DNA from: an uncultured Bacteroidota bacterium
GTDB taxonomy: Bacteria; Bacteroidota; Bacteroidia; Chitinophagales; Saprospiraceae
DNA: 9,730 nt
Assembly: GCA_937952445.1 (NCBI GenBank)
Contig: CALGAA010000006.1
Coordinates: 1-9,730 of the forward strand
Direction: 5' to 3'
Positions within the stretch are counted from its first letter, which is position 1; every line of letters starts with the position of its first letter. A program made the translations under genes and the position numbers. Of this stretch, positions 7,524 to 9,730 are shown one piece after another. Under the pieces are notes generated by a model, which saw only the letters and a program-made list of their open reading frames with translations, ran no database searches and was not told the DNA's origin.

Positions 7524-7820
7524 TTATCCTGGGCAGAATTCCTGATCCTTTGCTGAGCAATACGGTGCACCAGAAACATAGTAATCACACCGAACAAACC
7601 ATTGGTCGTATAACTCACAATAGTAATCCCTAGATGATATACAAGGAACAATCTGTTGATTCCAGGGATCCCAGCAATTCGCTGATCCATCAATCCCACT
7701 CCCCTGGGCCAACGCTTCCACGCTCACCCCCCAGTATGGGTTCGTCAGCGAAACCGTGACATGAAAGGCCATAAAAGCCAGAAATAAACTCACTCCGATT
7801 GCATAAATCAACTTTTTCAT
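7524..7820 (-). CDS. NVEALA-like exported Cys-rich peptide 1
   Basis: This encodes 98 residues. The N-terminus is basic then hydrophobic (MKKLIYAIG, through about residue 23), a signal-type segment. SVEALA at 33-38 matches the motif naming the Bacteroidota NVEALA family, with Ser in place of Asn. The short hinge QGSG follows, then a core of about 56 residues with six cysteines (three possible disulfides) rich in Trp, Tyr and Asp. ALA could be a signal-peptidase-like site, but it is far from the hydrophobic stretch, so cleavage there is conjecture. ATG 7820 is preceded by an A/T-rich tract without Shine-Dalgarno. The upstream gap (7821-8016) shows no consensus promoter and no strong terminator, so it may be cotranscribed with propeller A. 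The leader is nearly identical in DNA to that of peptide 2; the core is unrelated. Function unknown. Confidence 0.8.
   Translation of the reverse strand: MKKLIYAIGVSLFLAFMAFHVTVSLTNPYWGVSVEALAQGSGIDGSANCWDPWNQQIVPCISSRDYYCELYDQWFVRCDYYVSGAPYCSAKDQEFCPG
7694..7777 (-). repeat. Duplicated leader segment, copy 1 (partner 9647-9730)
   Basis: These 84 bp match 9647-9730 at 82 positions. The differences, at 7712 and 7722, are both synonymous (TTG/CTG Leu, AGC/AGT Ser). Identity stops abruptly at the leader/core boundary on the low-coordinate side. On the other side the partner runs off the window, so the repeat may be longer. Confidence 0.9.
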
Positions 7821-8016
7821 AAGATAAAAAATTAATGGTTAAAAAATATGTTTAGTCTTTTTGAAGAGGAAGCGAGATATACCTCCGATTTCCCTCCCAT
7901 TTGGTATTTCTAAGTATGGACTGTCTACTTCGTATGATAAAAGGAGGACGATCCTGGCTCTGCTGATAGATCTTCCCAGTATATATGCGCTGAGGTACAT
8001 ATCCGCACACACCCCT

Positions 8017-9267
8017 TTACTCCTTTAACTTCATCAGCAATACAATCGGATTATCCTGATCGGTGATTTTTCCAATCCCTTCGACATCCACACTTCTTTC
8101 ATCTTTAAGGTATTGTGAAGGTAATACTATATCCACCAGGTAATTCTCATCATACACAATCTCATGGTTGAATGGGATGGAGGACGAACAGAAATAATTC
8201 CGATCGGTGAACGAAGTTACATCATCCATAATTTTTTGAGTATGAAAAATCTGATTTCGATCCTTCAAGTGAATATACTGCTGTCCCATTCCTCCATCGA
8301 CAGCGTAGGTATAAAATATAGCAAGCAACTTTTCAGTATGAGCCGTCAAAACCGGAAAAAAAGCTCGATTGGAAGCTTCTTCGCGAAAATACCTTAATTG
8401 CTCCTCCGTACTTTTCAATCCAATGGAATTATCTATACCATATTCTCCGAAGTCTACAGCCATTACAGGAGAGGCTTCCCATCCTGATAACTGGTAAAAT
8501 GTATTGTTAAACATCAAAGTTGTATATAATTCTCCGGCTTCATTCAAGGTGAATGATTCTGTAAAAAAAGAATAATTATTATTCCCAGTAAAAATATTTT
8601 TATCAAACAAAATATTCTGTATATCAGACACAGGGTTTACTATGATCACTGATGCATTTGTTGGTTTCCCATTGACCACATTATCATTTTGCAGCGATGC
8701 AAAATAATATAGGCTATCAACTTTCATACACGATGTCCCGGATGGGATAAACATCAATTCCTCCCCAACCAAATCAAATTCAGGAACAGTATATATTAAT
8801 CTTCTGGAATTTTTACCTCGGAGTTCCAAAACCTCAAGATAGTTCTCAGATTCATCAACCAAAATATACCCCAAATTATTATATTCACCTTCCCCCCGGC
8901 CTTTCCGATCAAGTCTGGAAATAAATCGGCCATTTTTGTCAAATACGAAGACCATATCCTGCTGCACATCCGCCACGTAAATGTATTTTCGTTTAATAAG
9001 CAATTGAGTGATCCGCCCCATAATGCATTGAGTATTGGTTTCCAATTTGATGTAGTAAACAGAATCCACCAAGTCTGACAGATTAATGCTTTCACTGGCC
9101 TGTGTAGGATTAATTTTTAAAACGGGAACAAAGTCATTTACAATATTATTCTTATGTTCACAACCAAAAAATCCAACAAACACAAGTAACATTCCTATCA
9201 ATCTGTTATACTTATAAGGATTGATCCAGCCTGCCTTCTTCAGGCTTGCCCGGCGCAGGCGGGTCAT
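8017..9267 (-). CDS. Six-bladed beta-propeller lipoprotein A
   Basis: From ATG 9267 this gives 416 residues: a basic N-region (MTRLRRASLKK), a hydrophobic stretch, and lipobox FFGC with Cys36 as the likely lipidated residue, so an envelope lipoprotein. Family features follow: SDLVDSVYYIKLE (64-76), blade motif GRGEGEY (123-129), repeated beta-strand pairs, and the ending DNPIVLLMKLKE typical of this phylum's six-bladed propellers. The frame is open to ATG 9378, but the extra 37 residues are almost wholly translated palindromic repeat and look non-biological; a stop codon lies 6 nt upstream of 9378. Even the chosen start lies within the repeat, and no ATG between it and the hydrophobic stretch would keep a basic N-region. 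It follows peptide 2, repeating the peptide-then-propeller order of its neighbours. Ligand and role are unknown. Confidence 0.82.
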   Translation of the reverse strand: MTRLRRASLKKAGWINPYKYNRLIGMLLVFVGFFGCEHKNNIVNDFVPVLKINPTQASESINLSDLVDSVYYIKLETNTQCIMGRITQLLIKRKYIYVADVQQDMVFVFDKNGRFISRLDRKGRGEGEYNNLGYILVDESENYLEVLELRGKNSRRLIYTVPEFDLVGEELMFIPSGTSCMKVDSLYYFASLQNDNVVNGKPTNASVIIVNPVSDIQNILFDKNIFTGNNNYSFFTESFTLNEAGELYTTLMFNNTFYQLSGWEASPVMAVDFGEYGIDNSIGLKSTEEQLRYFREEASNRAFFPVLTAHTEKLLAIFYTYAVDGGMGQQYIHLKDRNQIFHTQKIMDDVTSFTDRNYFCSSSIPFNHEIVYDENYLVDIVLPSQYLKDERSVDVEGIGKITDQDNPIVLLMKLKE

Positions 9268-9348
9268 TTCGATAAAATTTGAAGTGGTGGGCAGGTCTCC
9301 CGACTGGAGGAAAGGAGATCTGCCTGCGCCAAAGCTCTGGCAGGCTGG
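9226..9348. repeat. 123-bp multi-arm palindromic element
   Basis: It has three nested pairs of arms: CCAGCCTGCC (9226-9235) with GGCAGGCTGG (9339-9348), perfect 10 bp; GGCGCAGGC (9252-9260) with GCCTGCGCC (9322-9330), perfect 9 bp; and GGCAGGTCTCC (9290-9300) with GGAGATCTGCC (9314-9324), 10 of 11. It is G/C-rich in an A/T-rich setting and carries no gene of its own, so a REP-like or non-autonomous mobile element is likely. It contains the start codon and N-region of propeller A. No clear target-site duplication is visible. Confidence 0.75.
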
Positions 9349-9485
9349 CCAATACGCATTTGGGAAATTACAATTCATCTGCTATAATAACTACAATTAC
9401 TCAATAACCTCCAATTAAATATTTATATAAAACTAGGAGATTTCTTAAATTTAGATAATCGAAAAAACCTGAGCCATCCGATTAT

Positions 9486-9730
9486 TCATTCACATCGACA
9501 ACCCTGCCAATCACATCTGGGGTTCTTCCCTTCCGGGCAGCATGCGTTACACTCCCATTCAACTACTTGAGGGTAAATACCTGGTTTATAAAATGTATAG
9601 CTACAAGACCCTCCGGGGCATTCATCCACTCCCCCACTTCCCCCACTCCCACTCCCCTGGGCCAGCGCTTCCACACTCACCCCCCAGTATGGGTTCGTCA
9701 GCGAAACCGTGACATGAAAGGCCATAAAAG
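9486..9730 (-). CDS. NVEALA-like exported Cys-rich peptide 2, 5' end cut by window edge
   Basis: The visible part is 81 codons plus two bases; the start codon lies past the right edge. The first visible residues, FMAFHVTVSLT through SVEALAQGSG, are identical to peptide 1, so the missing N-terminus is probably about 16 residues of the same signal-type segment. After the motif comes a Gly/Ser-rich linker and a core with eight cysteines (four possible disulfides), including CPGGSC and a closely spaced C-terminal group NACCPEG...CDWQGCRC. The core shares no alignable sequence with peptide 1. The stop is followed by 107 bp of A/T-rich sequence up to the longest possible propeller A frame; that gap holds a weak 7-bp inverted repeat (9455-9461 with 9479-9485) but no promoter consensus. 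Function unknown; an exported, disulfide-bonded product is inferred. Confidence 0.78.
   Translation of the reverse strand, partial: FMAFHVTVSLTNPYWGVSVEALAQGSGSGGSGGVDECPGGSCSYTFYKPGIYPQVVEWECNACCPEGKNPRCDWQGCRCE
9631..9657 (-). other. Potential G-quadruplex motif at leader/core boundary
   Basis: The minus (coding) strand has four G-runs of 4, 3, 5 and 5 separated by loops of 3, 3 and 4 nt, satisfying the usual G3+N1-7 pattern. It encodes the Gly/Ser linker of peptide 2. Peptide 1 has only the first two runs. Confidence 0.6.
9647..9730 (-). repeat. Duplicated leader segment, copy 2 (partner 7694-7777)
   Basis: Same direction and offset as copy 1, 82/84 identical. The match continues to the right edge of the window, so its upstream limit is unknown. 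Confidence 0.9.

Noticed and set aside
7522..7560. Upstream TTG start for propeller B at 7560
   Set aside because: It would overlap the peptide gene and place a non-typical extension before a good signal sequence; ATG 7521 sits 2 nt after the peptide stop.
7935..7960. Terminator between propeller A and peptide 1
   Set aside because: Only a 4-bp stem (AGGA with TCCT) and a short T-run are present, too weak to claim.
9268..9378. N-terminal extension of propeller A from ATG 9378
   Set aside because: The extra 37 residues are translated from the palindromic repeat and would precede a normal lipoprotein signal, putting its hydrophobic stretch more than 60 residues from the N-terminus.

Overview
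The window comes from a member of the Bacteroidota. The evidence is the gene order rplM-rpsI-rpsB-tsf, a perfect Bacteroidota-type promoter (TTTG, 20 nt, TACCTTTG) upstream of rplM, start codons preceded by A/T-rich leaders rather than Shine-Dalgarno sequences, and NVEALA-type peptides and six-bladed beta-propeller lipoproteins, families best known from this phylum. I cannot place it below phylum. All genes I can support lie on the minus strand, so transcription runs from high to low coordinates.

Housekeeping half (1-4990): a promoter at 4954-4985 drives rplM (L13), rpsI (S9), rpsB (S2) and tsf (EF-Ts). A strong intrinsic terminator at 2336-2366 follows tsf. Next come pyrH (UMP kinase) and the 5' 446 codons of a type II NADH:quinone oxidoreductase (NDH-2) that runs off the left edge. 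The roughly 110-nt rplM leader holds three copies of a 7-mer (two GCTAAAT, one ATTTAGC) that could form two mutually exclusive hairpins, one of which covers the region just before the start codon.

Spacer (4990-5181): no gene; it holds a degenerate dispersed repeat rich in GCTGATT units.

Accessory half (5182-9730): visibly more AT-rich and built from a repeated module. In transcription order it reads: NVEALA-like peptide 2 (cut by the right edge), propeller lipoprotein A, NVEALA-like peptide 1, propeller lipoprotein B, and a decayed third propeller. The two peptides share a leader that is 82/84 identical in DNA, with both differences synonymous. Their mature parts are unrelated and cysteine-rich (6 and 8 Cys). 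This conserved-leader, variable-core design, each copy followed by a propeller lipoprotein, is the most interesting system here. Its function is unknown; an exported disulfide-rich peptide working with a cell-envelope partner is a reasonable hypothesis, not a demonstrated fact.

The accessory half also carries two palindromic elements. One (9226-9348) seems to supply the start codon and basic N-region of a lipoprotein signal peptide. The other (6223-6282) sits at the truncated 5' end of the propeller pseudogene. A four-run G-tract lies exactly where conserved leader meets variable core in peptide 2.
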